A stretch of 64,000 nt of DNA from contig CALUQZ010000006.1 of the NCBI GenBank assembly GCA_944323055.1, positions 1-64,000 of the forward strand, in the 5' to 3' direction. The stretch's first letter is position 1, and each line of letters opens with the position of its first letter. The notes under the pieces were generated by a model that was not told the origin of the DNA, did no database searches, and was given only the letters and a program-made list of their open reading frames with translations. Shown piece after piece: positions 49,996 to 59,855 of the stretch. This stretch comes from an uncultured Acholeplasmatales bacterium (GTDB lineage: Bacteria; Bacillota_I; Bacilli_A; Acholeplasmatales; Anaeroplasmataceae). The position numbers and the translations under genes are program-made.

Positions 49996-50562
49996 ATGCT
50001 TATAATTTTTGGTGGTTCTTTTAATCCTCCGACTTTAGCTCATAAAGAGTTAATAGATATAATTAAATTAAAATATAATAATGCTAAAATAATAATAGTT
50101 CCTGTATCTTGTAAAAATTATACATGGAAGCATAATTTAATTAATGATGAAGATAGATATAATATGTTAAAATTAATGTTCAATGATATGGAAATATCTA
50201 GATATGAATTTATAATAGATAAATATGAAGGAACTTATAAACTATTATCAGATTTTAAAAAGATAGATAAAGATATTTATTTTTTAATAGGTTCTGATAA
50301 TTTGGCTCAAATGCCTTTGTGGTTAAACTTTAATAATTTAATTAAAGATTTTAAATTTATCGTTGTCAAAAGACCTAGTGATGAGATTGATTTTAAAGAA
50401 TTTAAAGGATATGAAAATAATTTTTCTATTATTGAAATGAATAGTACAATTTCATCTACTAAAATAAGAGAAAATGTTTTAAAATATCACAATTGGTTAG
50501 ATGTAAAAGTTTTTAAATATATAAAAGATCATAACTTATACGAGGTGAATAGTAAATGTTAA
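49996..50562 (+). CDS. nadD: Nicotinate-nucleotide adenylyltransferase
   Basis: Adenylates nicotinate mononucleotide to deamido-NAD. A 188-residue Rossmann-type nucleotidyltransferase: GGSFNPPTLAH at 6-16 with the (H/T)xGH-equivalent site, FLIGSDNLAQMPLW, and C-terminal STISSTKIRENV (the ISSTxIR motif). AGGTG precedes ATG 49996. It overlaps nadE by seven bases, so the last two steps of NAD synthesis are coupled. No nadABC genes are near, which suggests salvage from nicotinate or nicotinamide. Confidence 0.92.
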   Translation: MLIIFGGSFNPPTLAHKELIDIIKLKYNNAKIIIVPVSCKNYTWKHNLINDEDRYNMLKLMFNDMEISRYEFIIDKYEGTYKLLSDFKKIDKDIYFLIGSDNLAQMPLWLNFNNLIKDFKFIVVKRPSDEIDFKEFKGYENNFSIIEMNSTISSTKIRENVLKYHNWLDVKVFKYIKDHNLYEVNSKC

Positions 50563-52412
50563 ATCAAGGGTTTTTAAAGGTGGCGTGTGTAACACCTACA
50601 TTAGAGGTAGGTAATCCGCTATTTAATATTAAAGAAATAACAAAATTAAGTAATTTAGCTAAAAGTAGTATTACTGTCTTTCCGGAACTATGTATAAGTG
50701 GTTATACATGTGGTGATTATTTTTATCAAGATAGTCTTTTAAAAGATGTTTATTTAGCTATTGATTACTTTAAAAACAACAATAAAAATGAAGGTATTGT
50801 CATTTTAGGGGCTCCTTTAATTTGTGAAGGTTCTTTAATCAACTCGGCGATTGTCTTTAGTAAAAATAAAATATTAGGTGTTGTTCCTAAAAGGACTTTA
50901 CCTAATAATCATGAATTTTATGAAAAAAGATGGTTTAAATCAGCTAAAAATTTAAAAAGTACGTCTATTTATATTAATGGAGATTTCTATCCTTTAGGAC
51001 AGATTTTGTTTCATGATTGGTCACATAATATTCATTTTGGTATAGAGATTTGTGAAGATATGTGGGCTAGCATAACACCAGCTAATAATTTAGCTTTACA
51101 TGGTGCTAATATGACTATTAATTTATCAGCTTCTAATGAAGTGTTAGGTAAATCAGAAATAAGAAGAAATAGTGTATTAGAAAATTCTAGACGCAATTGT
51201 GGAGCTTATATTTATGCCTCAGCAGGAGTAAATGAATCGACATCTGATACTGTTTATAGTGGACATAATATTATTGCAGTTTGTGGTAACTTATTAAAGG
51301 AAACTGAAAATTTTTCAATGACTTCTGAGATAATTTATGCAGATATTGACATTAATATGATTGAGTTTAATAGACGTAATCAAACAGATATGCATGATGA
51401 TATTAATGGGAATTATGTTTATCAAGAAGTAGATTTTAATTTAATAGAAAGTGAAAATTATTGTTTTGAAGAGGGCTTAGATAGTACACCTTTTGTTCCT
51501 AAAAAAGATGAATTAAAAGCCTTCAATAAAATTGCTAGTCTGCAAGAATATGCTTTATATAAAAGATTAAAACATACAAATGCTAAAACATTAGTAATAG
51601 GTGTTAGTGGAGGATTAGATTCAACTTTAGCTTTATTAGTAGCTGTTGAAGCATTTAAACATTTAAATTATGATTTAAAAGGTATTATAGCTGTTACTAT
51701 GCCTGGTTTAGGAACTTCTGATAGGACTAAAAATAATGCTTTAAGTATGATGGAAAAATTGGGCATTACAGTTTTAGTAAAACCGATAAAAAATGCAGTA
51801 TTACAACATTTTAAAGATATTGAGCATGATATTAATCTAAAAGATGTAACTTATGAGAATGCCCAAGCGAGAATACGAACTTTAATCTTAATGGATTTAG
51901 CTAATAAATATAATGGGCTTGTATTAGGTACAGGTGATATGTCAGAATTAGCTTTAGGATGGTGTACATATAATGGTGATCAAATGTCTATGTATGGCAT
52001 TAATGCAGGTGTTCCTAAAACTTTAGTTCGTTTTATGATTAAATATTATGCTTTAACTAAGTTTAAGGAATTATCTACTGTTTTAGAAGATATTATTGCT
52101 ACACCTATTTCGCCAGAATTATTAGATACAGATCAAAAAACAGAAGATAGTATTGGAAAATATGAAATAAATGATTTTATATTATATCGTTATTTAAATT
52201 GTGGTGATGATGAATTGAGAATGATTTATCTATTAAAATCAGCCTTTAAATTAAATGAAGAAGAAGCTACTAAATATGTTAAGAATTTCTTTTTCCGTTT
52301 TTTCACACAACAATTTAAACGACAAGCTACTCCAGATGGTCCAAAAATTTTAAATGTTTCGCTTGCTCCTAGAGGCGATTACCGGATGCCTAGCGATATA
52401 AAAAGGTGGTAA
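50556..52412 (+). CDS. nadE: Glutamine-hydrolysing NAD synthase
   Basis: Amidates deamido-NAD to NAD, taking ammonia from glutamine. A 618-residue two-domain enzyme. N-terminal nitrilase-type glutaminase has Glu in [14 protein letters not shown], Lys in [14 protein letters not shown] and the nucleophile Cys in GIEICEDMW. The C-terminal synthetase carries the PP-loop [13 protein letters not shown] and [17 protein letters not shown]. The gene fits the long glutamine-dependent form and overlaps nadD. mnmA follows three bases after the stop. Confidence 0.96.
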   Translation: MLNQGFLKVACVTPTLEVGNPLFNIKEITKLSNLAKSSITVFPELCISGYTCGDYFYQDSLLKDVYLAIDYFKNNNKNEGIVILGAPLICEGSLINSAIVFSKNKILGVVPKRTLPNNHEFYEKRWFKSAKNLKSTSIYINGDFYPLGQILFHDWSHNIHFGIEICEDMWASITPANNLALHGANMTINLSASNEVLGKSEIRRNSVLENSRRNCGAYIYASAGVNESTSDTVYSGHNIIAVCGNLLKETENFSMTSEIIYADIDINMIEFNRRNQTDMHDDINGNYVYQEVDFNLIESENYCFEEGLDSTPFVPKKDELKAFNKIASLQEYALYKRLKHTNAKTLVIGVSGGLDSTLALLVAVEAFKHLNYDLKGIIAVTMPGLGTSDRTKNNALSMMEKLGITVLVKPIKNAVLQHFKDIEHDINLKDVTYENAQARIRTLILMDLANKYNGLVLGTGDMSELALGWCTYNGDQMSMYGINAGVPKTLVRFMIKYYALTKFKELSTVLEDIIATPISPELLDTDQKTEDSIGKYEINDFILYRYLNCGDDELRMIYLLKSAFKLNEEEATKYVKNFFFRFFTQQFKRQATPDGPKILNVSLAPRGDYRMPSDIKRW

Positions 52413-52414
52413 AA

Positions 52415-53551
52415 ATGGCTAAAGAAAAAGTTATTTTAGGCCTTTCAGGTGGTGTTGATAGTAGTGTGGCAGCTATTAAACTACTTGAGGAAGGTTATGA
52501 TGTTGAAGGCATGTTTATGCGCAATTGGGATAGCGCTACTAACAACGATATTTTAGGAAATCCTGATTTATTAGATGATGTTTGCCCACAAGAAAGAGAT
52601 TATCAAGATGCTAAAAAAGTGGCTGATAAATTAGGTATTAAATTACATAGAATTGATTTTATAAGTGAATATTGGGATTATGTTTTTACCTATTTTATTG
52701 ATGAATATAAAAAAGGAAGAACTCCTAATCCTGATATTATGTGTAATAAATATATTAAATTTAATACTTTTTTAACAGAAGCTTGTAAATTAGGAGCTGA
52801 TTATATAGCGATGGGTCATTATGCTAGAGTGAAACATTACCATGATCATTCTATTTTGTTAAGAGGTATTGATAACAATAAAGATCAAACATATTTTTTA
52901 TGTATGATTAATCAACAACAATTGCAAAAAAGTCTGTTTCCTATTGGCGATATGTTAAAAAAAGAAGTTAGAGAAGTAGCTAAAGATTATGATTTAGTAA
53001 CAGCTACAAAAAAAGATTCAACTGGCATTTGTTTTATTGGCGAAAGAAATTTTAAACAATTTTTAAAAAATTATTTACCTGCACAACCAGGTAATATTAT
53101 AACTAGCAGCGGTAATATTATTGGTAAGCACGATGGATTAATGTATTATACAATAGGCCAAAGGAAAGGTTTGGGTATAGGTGGTAATCATGATTATTTA
53201 AATGAAGCTTGGTTTGTTATTGGTAAAGATTTAGCTAATAATAATTTAATAGTTGGACAAGGTGATGACAACATTTACCTTTATTCAAATAGGTTGATAG
53301 CTAGTAATTTAAATTTTATTTATAAAAAACCAGAAGAAGGTAAAATATATCAAGCTAAATTTAGATATCGTCAAGCTGATATAAAGGTAGAAGTTAAGTA
53401 TCTAGATAATGAACGATTAGAAATAATTTATAAAGATAAAGCTAAAGCTGTAACACCAGGCCAAGCTGCTGTTTTATATGATGGTGAAGAGTGCTTAGGT
53501 GGGGCTATTATTGACGCGGTTTATCTAGATGGGGAAAAGAGAAGGTATTAA
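52415..53551 (+). CDS. mnmA: tRNA-specific 2-thiouridylase MnmA
   Basis: Adds sulfur to U34 of Lys, Glu and Gln tRNAs. A 378-residue protein: PP-loop LSGGVDSS (residues 10-17), catalytic Cys in [12 protein letters not shown], second active Cys in [11 protein letters not shown], and GMFMRNWD and GHYARV family segments. ATG 52415 is chosen because AGGTGG lies five bases before it and it gives the usual [13 protein letters not shown] opening. It shares TAATG with recD2. The tRNA-Lys gene in this window reads AAG (CTT), so it is not itself the main target. Confidence 0.96.
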   Translation: MAKEKVILGLSGGVDSSVAAIKLLEEGYDVEGMFMRNWDSATNNDILGNPDLLDDVCPQERDYQDAKKVADKLGIKLHRIDFISEYWDYVFTYFIDEYKKGRTPNPDIMCNKYIKFNTFLTEACKLGADYIAMGHYARVKHYHDHSILLRGIDNNKDQTYFLCMINQQQLQKSLFPIGDMLKKEVREVAKDYDLVTATKKDSTGICFIGERNFKQFLKNYLPAQPGNIITSSGNIIGKHDGLMYYTIGQRKGLGIGGNHDYLNEAWFVIGKDLANNNLIVGQGDDNIYLYSNRLIASNLNFIYKKPEEGKIYQAKFRYRQADIKVEVKYLDNERLEIIYKDKAKAVTPGQAAVLYDGEECLGGAIIDAVYLDGEKRRY

Positions 53552-55701
53552 TGGAATTAAAGGGTATTTATATTCAAGAGATATTTAGAGCTTCTGATTC
53601 AAATTATAGGATTATTTTAGTTGAAACAGAAACAGAAAAAGTAATTGTTAGTGGTAGTTTTAGTAATATTGAGATAGGCCTTAGCTATGCCTTTATTGGA
53701 GATTATTATATACATGCTAAATATGGCAAGCAGTTTAAGGCAACAACTTATAAAAAAAGTACAGATACTAAAACAGGTTTAATTACTTATCTTTTAAGTG
53801 ATAAATTTGTGGGTATAGGTATAAAAACAGCTACTAATATTGTAGATACTCTTGGATTAGATGCCCTAAATTTAATAGTAAAAGATAAAACCGTTTTAGA
53901 TAAGGTTCCTAATTTATCTAAAACAAAAAAAGAATTGCTTTATGAAATATTAAAATCTAAAAGTGAAGAAGATAGTGTTTATATTGAGTTGTACAATATG
54001 GGACTATCTCCTAAAATGGCTAAAAAGATATTTGAAAATTATGGCTTAATGGCAGTAAATATCATTAAAGAAAACCCTTATAGATTAATATATGAAGTTG
54101 ATGGATATGGTTTTAAAAAAGCTGATGATTTAGCTCTAAGTTTAGGGTTTGAAAAAGACAATAAAATTAGAATAATGGAAGCTATTTTATACTGCTTAGA
54201 TAATTTATGTTATAAAAATGGCAATGTATTTATTGAAGAAAACGATTTAATTAAAGAAGTTATTTCTTATTTAGATATTGCTAAAAATTTAATAGATAAT
54301 TGTTTTATTACGTTAGTTAATAATAAAAGAGTAGTTAAAATCAACAATAATATATACTTAAATTCTTTATATAATGCCGAGATTAAAGTAGCAAATTTTT
54401 TAAAATGTATTAAGGATGTACCTATAAAAAAATATAAAGAAGAAATCTTAGATAGCAATTTAATATCATTAGAAAAAGAATTGAAATTCACTTATACTCC
54501 TTTACAAAAAAAAGTAATTAAGGCAGTATTAAATGATAAAATTGCTATTATTACAGGTGGTCCTGGTACAGGTAAAACAACTATTGTTAAGGGGATTATT
54601 AAATTATATTTAAAAGTAAATAAATTAAAAAATAGTGATGGCATTTTATTATTAGCTCCAACCGGTAGAGCTGCTAAAAGATTACAAGAAAGTTGTAATG
54701 TTGAGGCAATGACTATACATAGAGGTTTAGGTTATGATTATAATGGCGTTTTTGCTTTTAATGAAAATAATTTATTGCCATATAATTTAATAATTATTGA
54801 TGAAGCTAGTATGATTGATATTGAATTAGCTTATAGACTTTTATCAGCTGTCAATTATAAAAGTCAAATTATTTTTATAGGAGATGAAAATCAGTTGCCT
54901 AGTGTGGGACCTGGTGAGTTTTTACACGATATTATTGCAGCTGATTGTTTTAAAGTTTATCGTTTATTTGAAGTTATGAGGCAAGTTAAGGATAGTAATA
55001 TTATTAAACTAGCTAATATGATTTTAGAAGAGAAAATAGAACCAAACATTTTTAAAGAAAAAAAAGAGGTATATAACTATAATTTATTTAATAATAATTT
55101 AAAATATAAAATTAAGCAATTATTAGATAATTATTTAAGTAAAGGAAATGATTTAGCTAATATACAAATATTAATTCCACTTTATAGTGGTGTCAATGGT
55201 ATTGATGAAATCAATAAATTTGTCCAAAACGAATATAATAAGAATAAGGATAAATTTTTAAAATATAAGGATAATATATATTATCTAAATGACCGAGTAT
55301 TACAACTACAAAATAATCCTGAAAAACAAATTATGAACGGTGATATAGGTTATATTATTGAAATTTTAGATAATAGTTTAACGATTAATTTTAATAATAA
55401 GATAGTAGAACTTAATAAAAATGATTTAGATAATTTAACTTTAGCTTATGCTATATCTGTTCATAAATCACAAGGTTCAGAATATGATAATGTTATTTTT
55501 CCTCTTTTAAGTTCATATTCTATTATGTTAAAAAGAAAATTAATATATACAGCTATTACCAGAGCTAAAGCAAAATTAATCATAATTGGTGATATTAATT
55601 TTATTAATAAAAGGATAATGTTAAAAGAGAAATTACGAAATACATCTTTAATGGAGTTATTAAAAGAAGAAAAAGAAGTTACGCCGTATGATTTTTTGTA
55701 G
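53551..55701 (+). CDS. recD2: RecD2-type DNA helicase
   Basis: A 716-residue 5'-3' superfamily 1B helicase without RecBC partners, involved in replication-fork and mismatch repair. The N-terminal OB-like region and helix-hairpin-helix region (about 85-190) are typical of RecD2. Walker A GGPGTGKTT near 336-344, LLAPTGRAAKRL, IIDEASMIDIEL, FIGDENQLPSVGPG, and C-terminal VHKSQGSEYDNVIF and YTAITRAKAKLIIIG. mnmA-recD2-alaS order is as in Bacillus. ATG overlaps the mnmA stop. Confidence 0.95.
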   Translation: MELKGIYIQEIFRASDSNYRIILVETETEKVIVSGSFSNIEIGLSYAFIGDYYIHAKYGKQFKATTYKKSTDTKTGLITYLLSDKFVGIGIKTATNIVDTLGLDALNLIVKDKTVLDKVPNLSKTKKELLYEILKSKSEEDSVYIELYNMGLSPKMAKKIFENYGLMAVNIIKENPYRLIYEVDGYGFKKADDLALSLGFEKDNKIRIMEAILYCLDNLCYKNGNVFIEENDLIKEVISYLDIAKNLIDNCFITLVNNKRVVKINNNIYLNSLYNAEIKVANFLKCIKDVPIKKYKEEILDSNLISLEKELKFTYTPLQKKVIKAVLNDKIAIITGGPGTGKTTIVKGIIKLYLKVNKLKNSDGILLLAPTGRAAKRLQESCNVEAMTIHRGLGYDYNGVFAFNENNLLPYNLIIIDEASMIDIELAYRLLSAVNYKSQIIFIGDENQLPSVGPGEFLHDIIAADCFKVYRLFEVMRQVKDSNIIKLANMILEEKIEPNIFKEKKEVYNYNLFNNNLKYKIKQLLDNYLSKGNDLANIQILIPLYSGVNGIDEINKFVQNEYNKNKDKFLKYKDNIYYLNDRVLQLQNNPEKQIMNGDIGYIIEILDNSLTINFNNKIVELNKNDLDNLTLAYAISVHKSQGSEYDNVIFPLLSSYSIMLKRKLIYTAITRAKAKLIIIGDINFINKRIMLKEKLRNTSLMELLKEEKEVTPYDFL

Positions 55702-55779
55702 TTTATTAACGATATATAACAGAAAAAGTATTTAATTTTTATAAAGTTTTGTAGTATAATACCTTTGTTTATTACTTAG

Positions 55780-55810
55780 AAAGGAGTAAATAATTAATTT
55801 ATTAATTATT
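55780..55810 (+). promoter_or_regulatory. alaS ribosome site followed by a perfect hairpin
   Basis: AAAGGAG (55780-55786) is followed after TA by AATAATTAAT-TT-ATTAATTATT (55789-55810), then nine bases to ATG 55820. The linear distance is 33 bases; with the hairpin folded it is about 11. An in-frame TAA at 55787 excludes an upstream start. Confidence 0.6.
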
Positions 55811-55819
55811 AGATATAAT

Positions 55820-58420
55820 ATGAAACATTTAAGTTCAAAAGAAATAAGACAAATGTGGTTAGACTTTTTTAAAAGTAAAGGTCATAGCATTGAACCATCA
55901 GCTTCATTAATTCCGGATAATGATCCGACATTGTTATGGATAAATGCTGGTGTAACTCCATTAAAAAAATATTTTGATGGTCGTGTTACACCTACAAATA
56001 GAAGAATAACTAATGCGCAAAAATGTATTAGGACAAATGATATTGAAAATGTTGGTAAAACAGCTAGACATCATACTTTCTTTGAAATGTTAGGAAACTT
56101 TTCTATTGGTGATTATTTTAAAAAAGAAGCCATAGCGTTTGCATGTGAATTGTTGTTTGATGAAAAGTGGTTTAATTTTAGTAAAGATAAAATATATATA
56201 ACATACTATTCTGATGATTTGACAGCACGCGATTTATGGCTATCACATGGCATTCTAGAGAGTCATTTAATCCCTTTAAGAGATAACTTTTGGGAGATAG
56301 GTGAAGGTCCTTGTGGTCCGGATACTGAGATGTTTTATGACCGTGGTGAAAAGTATGACAAACGAGGGAAAGAATTAATTGAACAAGACATAGAAAATGA
56401 TCGTTTTATTGAAATATGGAATATCGTGTTTAGTCAATATAATTCTAAAGCAGGACTTAAAAGAGAAGATTATGAAGAATTACCTAGTAAAAATATAGAT
56501 ACTGGTTGTGGTCTTGAAAGATTATGCTGTGTAATGCAAGAAGTTGATACAAATTATGATACTGATTTATTTAGGCCAATAATAAAGAAAACAGAAGAAA
56601 TTTCTAATGTAAAATATGAAGGTCAAATGGCCTTTAAAGTTATTGCTGACCATGTTAGAACAGTAACCTTTGCAATTGCTGATGGGGCTACTTTATCTAA
56701 TGAAGGTAGAGGATATGTCTTAAGAAGAGTATTACGTCGAGCTATGAAATATGCTAAACAAATTGGTTTAAATAAACCATTTATGGCAGAGTTAGTTGAT
56801 GTTGTAATAGCTATTATGGGTGATTTTTATCCACAATTAATTGATAAAGTTGATGTTATAAAACAAATAATTACAAATGAGGAAAATAAGTTCTTAGAAA
56901 CTTTAAATATTGGGGAAAAGAGATTAGCAGAAATAGTAAAAAAAGGCGAAAACATTTCAGGTGTAGAAGCTTTCACTTTATATGATACTTATGGTTTTCC
57001 ACTTGAATTAACTTTAGAATATGCTAGTGATTATGGGCTTAAAGTTGATACTGAAGGGTTTAAATTAGAGATGAATCGCCAAAAAGAAAGAGCGCGTAAT
57101 TCTCGAAAAGATGTTGAATCTATGAAAAGCCAAAATGAAGAATATATGCATTTTACAGCTGACTCTTTATTTGTAGGTTATGATACATTTAAAATTAACA
57201 CTAAAATTATTAAAGTGTTTGCTGAAGGTATTGTTTTAGAAAAAACACCATTTTATGCTACTTCAGGTGGTCAAGTTTGTGATAAAGGATTTATTAATGA
57301 TATACCAGTAAAAGATGTTATAGGATTACCTAATGGTCAACATCTACACATATTAGATACAACTAATTTAAAAGAAGGTATGAATGTAGAAGCTAGAATA
57401 GATGAAGATTATAGAGCTAAAATCACGAGAAACCATTCGGCTGCCCATCTATTACAAAAAGCTTTACAAGTAGCACTATCTAAAGATAGTCATCAACAAG
57501 GCCAATTAGTTAATGATAAGTTTGTGCGTTTTGATTTTAACAATTATGAGCCATTAACGGATGAAAAATTATTAAAAATAGAAAAGTTAGTTAATGAATA
57601 TATAAATGAAGCTCATCAAGTGAATATTAATTATATGAGCATTGAAGAAGCTAAAAAGACTGGAGCTATGGCATTATTTAATGAAAAATATGGCAATGTA
57701 GTAAGAGTTGTAGATATGGGTGTATCTAAAGAATTATGTGGTGGTTGTCATGTTAAAAATACTAGTGAAATTAAACAATTTATGATTGCTAGCTATGAAT
57801 CAATTGGTTCAGGTATTTTTAGAATAACAGGTGTAACAGGACCTAATGCTTTAGATGTTCTTAAAGAAAGTTTAAGTAATGTCTATCAAGATATAGATGG
57901 TTTAGTTAATAAAGGAAATAAATTAATTAACCTTCATAATGATTTAAAATCAGAAAATAAAGTAGAATTTATTGAACCTACAAAGACAGGTTATGAACTT
58001 ATTTTAGCTTTAAGATTAGAAAAAATTAGATTATCTAAAGCCTTACGTAATTTAGAATTAGAAATAAATGATAGAAATAGAGAAAATTCAGTTAAAGATT
58101 TTGGTAAATATAAGGATTTAGTTAAAAATAATTGTTTAGTTACTATAGTAGATGTTCCTAAAGATTTATTAAAAGAGTTAGCTAAAACTTTATTGAATAA
58201 TCTATCTTTAAATGTTTGTTTTTTAGCATATAAAGATGAGAAAAGCATAACATTTGTTTGTTCATGTAAAAAAGGTTATAATGCAGTTGATTATATTAAA
58301 AAAGCTACAAGTATAACTGGTGGCGGTGGTGGCGGTAAGCCAGATATTGCTCAAGCTGGTGGAAAAGATATAACTAAACTTGAAATGGCTTTAGAGGCAG
58401 TTAAAGATTTATGCGCATAA
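55820..58420 (+). CDS. alaS: Alanyl-tRNA synthetase
   Basis: An 866-residue class II synthetase charging tRNA-Ala. The catalytic core opens LSSKEIRQMWLDFFKSKGH and includes GRHHTFFEMLGNFSIGDYFK-type motif 2 (TARHHTFFEMLGNF). The editing domain has HSAAHLLQKAL (zinc ligands His) and the CGGCH site. C-terminal DHHA1-type oligomerisation domain with glycine-rich GGGGGGKPDIAQAGG. Start ATG 55820 gives the conserved opening; its ribosome site is 33 bases away across a hairpin. TATAAT at 55755-55760 is the likely -10. No T-box element is seen. ruvX starts ten bases before the stop. Confidence 0.97.
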   Translation: MKHLSSKEIRQMWLDFFKSKGHSIEPSASLIPDNDPTLLWINAGVTPLKKYFDGRVTPTNRRITNAQKCIRTNDIENVGKTARHHTFFEMLGNFSIGDYFKKEAIAFACELLFDEKWFNFSKDKIYITYYSDDLTARDLWLSHGILESHLIPLRDNFWEIGEGPCGPDTEMFYDRGEKYDKRGKELIEQDIENDRFIEIWNIVFSQYNSKAGLKREDYEELPSKNIDTGCGLERLCCVMQEVDTNYDTDLFRPIIKKTEEISNVKYEGQMAFKVIADHVRTVTFAIADGATLSNEGRGYVLRRVLRRAMKYAKQIGLNKPFMAELVDVVIAIMGDFYPQLIDKVDVIKQIITNEENKFLETLNIGEKRLAEIVKKGENISGVEAFTLYDTYGFPLELTLEYASDYGLKVDTEGFKLEMNRQKERARNSRKDVESMKSQNEEYMHFTADSLFVGYDTFKINTKIIKVFAEGIVLEKTPFYATSGGQVCDKGFINDIPVKDVIGLPNGQHLHILDTTNLKEGMNVEARIDEDYRAKITRNHSAAHLLQKALQVALSKDSHQQGQLVNDKFVRFDFNNYEPLTDEKLLKIEKLVNEYINEAHQVNINYMSIEEAKKTGAMALFNEKYGNVVRVVDMGVSKELCGGCHVKNTSEIKQFMIASYESIGSGIFRITGVTGPNALDVLKESLSNVYQDIDGLVNKGNKLINLHNDLKSENKVEFIEPTKTGYELILALRLEKIRLSKALRNLELEINDRNRENSVKDFGKYKDLVKNNCLVTIVDVPKDLLKELAKTLLNNLSLNVCFLAYKDEKSITFVCSCKKGYNAVDYIKKATSITGGGGGGKPDIAQAGGKDITKLEMALEAVKDLCA

Positions 58421-58830
58421 TAGGTTTAGATTTAGGCGCTAAAACTTTAGGAATAGCTATTTCTGATGAACTTGGTATAATCGCTAGAAGTTTAACTACT
58501 TTTCGTTTTGCTGAAGATAAATATGATGAAGCAATTGCTTATTTAATAAAAATTTGTAATGAATATCAAGTTAAAACGGTCATTTTAGGACTGCCTAAAC
58601 ACATGAATGGTGATTTAGGGATACGAGCTAATATTTCTATTGATTTTAAAAAAGCAATTGAAGAAAAGACAGATATTAAAGTTGTTTTATTTGATGAAAG
58701 ACTAACAACATCTTTAGTTGATAAAGCAATGTTAGAAACTAATATAAAACGTAAAGATAGGAAAGCTAAAAAAGATGAGTTAGCTGCTCAAATTATATTA
58801 CAAAATTATTTAGATAGGAGTAAATTATAA
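58411..58830 (+). CDS. ruvX: RuvX/YqgF-family nuclease
   Basis: A 139-residue RNase H-fold protein, proposed Holliday-junction resolvase and 16S rRNA 5'-end maturation factor. Motifs: LDLGAKTLGIAISD (first catalytic Asp), VILGLPKHMNGDLG, and DERLTTSLVDKAM (acidic residues), and a C-terminal DELAAQIILQNYL. Overlaps alaS by ten bases and the DUF1292 gene by one base (TAATG), keeping the Bacillus order alaS-yrrK-yrzB. Confidence 0.95.
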   Translation: MRIIGLDLGAKTLGIAISDELGIIARSLTTFRFAEDKYDEAIAYLIKICNEYQVKTVILGLPKHMNGDLGIRANISIDFKKAIEEKTDIKVVLFDERLTTSLVDKAMLETNIKRKDRKAKKDELAAQIILQNYLDRSKL

Positions 58831-59189
58831 TGGAATATATTATTATTACAGTTGATGGAAAAGAAACAAAATGTCCGATTATTTTCACTTTTGATTCAAA
58901 AGAGTTTAATCACAAATATGTAGTATTTCAACATGGCGATAGCGAAGAAATTAGCGCTATGATCTATGAAGAAAAAGATGCTACAAGCGGTACATTAATG
59001 CCTATTGAAAGTGATGAAGAATGGGATCATGTTGAAGAAGTAGTTAATCAATATTTTGATGAACATGAAAAACATCATCACCATCACGAAGGTTGCCACT
59101 GTGATGATTGCGACGGTTGTGGTTGTGGTGAAGATTCAGCTTGTGGTGGCGATTGCGATTGTAATTGCGATTGCGAACATCATGAATAG
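58830..59189 (+). CDS. yrzB: DUF1292 protein with an unusual Cys/His-rich tail
   Basis: A 119-residue protein. Residues 1-75 are a normal DUF1292 domain (IFTFDSKEFNHKYVVFQ, IPIESDEEWDHVEEVVNQYF in outline), small and acidic, of unknown function, conserved beside ruvX in Firmicutes. Residues 79-119 form an added tail with ten cysteines (89, 91, 94, 97, 99, 105, 109, 111, 113, 115) and nine histidines, including five in a row (82-86), spaced by Asp, Gly and Glu. Such a tail should bind zinc, copper or nickel. TAATG overlap with ruvX; trmR starts inside its last codons. Confidence 0.88.
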   Translation: MEYIIITVDGKETKCPIIFTFDSKEFNHKYVVFQHGDSEEISAMIYEEKDATSGTLMPIESDEEWDHVEEVVNQYFDEHEKHHHHHEGCHCDDCDGCGCGEDSACGGDCDCNCDCEHHE

Positions 59190-59775
59190 TATATTAGAAA
59201 TTAAACAATATGCAAAAGAGAATAATGTTCCTATTATAACAGATGAAGGTATTGCTTTTTTGCTAGAACAAATTAAACAATATAAGGTTAAAGAAGTATT
59301 AGAGATAGGTACTGCTATTGCCTACTCTTCTTCTTTGATGGCTTTAGCTGGTGTTTCTGTCACTACGATAGAAAGAGATTTAAATATGTATAATCAGGCA
59401 CTTATTAATATTAATGACCTAGGTTTAAATGATAAAATAAAAGTAATATTTAAAGATGCCCTAGAAGCTTATTCATTAGTAGAAGATAAGAAATATGATT
59501 TAATTTTTATTGATGCTGCTAAAGCTCAATATGAAAAGTTTTTTAATATGTATACTCCTTTATTAAATGAAGGTGGAATAGTAGTTTGTGATAATCTTGA
59601 CTTTCATGGCTTAGTTAAAGAAAAAGATTTGACCTCTTATTCTAGAAATTTACGTTCTATGATAAAAAAGATTCGTTTATTTAGAAGTTTTTTAGAAAAT
59701 AATGAAAATTATACTACTAAAATTTATAATATTGGAGATGGAATGAGTGTTTCAATTAAAAAAAAGTTTAATTGA
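59182..59775 (+). CDS. trmR: O-methyltransferase, TrmR/YrrM-like
   Basis: A 197-residue class I SAM methyltransferase of the COMT-like family. In Bacillus, TrmR methylates 5-hydroxyuridine at position 34 of tRNA. SAM motif VLEIGTAIAYSSSLMA (the E-x-G-T pattern), metal-binding FIDAAKAQYEKFF and DNLDFHG (Asp-Asn) are present. ATG 59182 overlaps the DUF1292 stop by eight bases and gives the family opening. Longer in-frame starts at 59056 and 59062 only read the DUF1292 tail in another frame. No ribosome site is visible, so it relies on coupling. mltG, which normally lies between, is absent. Confidence 0.88.
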   Translation: MNSILEIKQYAKENNVPIITDEGIAFLLEQIKQYKVKEVLEIGTAIAYSSSLMALAGVSVTTIERDLNMYNQALININDLGLNDKIKVIFKDALEAYSLVEDKKYDLIFIDAAKAQYEKFFNMYTPLLNEGGIVVCDNLDFHGLVKEKDLTSYSRNLRSMIKKIRLFRSFLENNENYTTKIYNIGDGMSVSIKKKFN

Positions 59776-59805
59776 AACATTTTCTTTTATTTTAATTAAA
59801 AATAA

Positions 59806-59841
59806 TTGAATATTTAATAATTATGTCGTATAATGACATAA
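59806..59841 (+). promoter_or_regulatory. marR promoter with operator palindrome
   Basis: TTGAAT (59806-59811), 17-base spacer, TATAAT (59829-59834). The -10 box lies in the centre of a perfect inverted repeat TTATGTC (59821-59827) and GACATAA (59835-59841). This is the size and symmetry of a MarR dimer site, so the regulator should repress itself. Confidence 0.75.
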
Positions 59842-59855
59842 AGAGGTGTTGAATA

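Noticed and set aside
55702-55819. T-box riboswitch before alaS
   Set aside because: The gap is only 118 bases and shows no T-box sequence or antiterminator.
59056-59181. N-terminal extension of the O-methyltransferase
   Set aside because: The extra 42 residues are only the DUF1292 Cys/His tail read in another frame; the family opening starts at ATG 59182.
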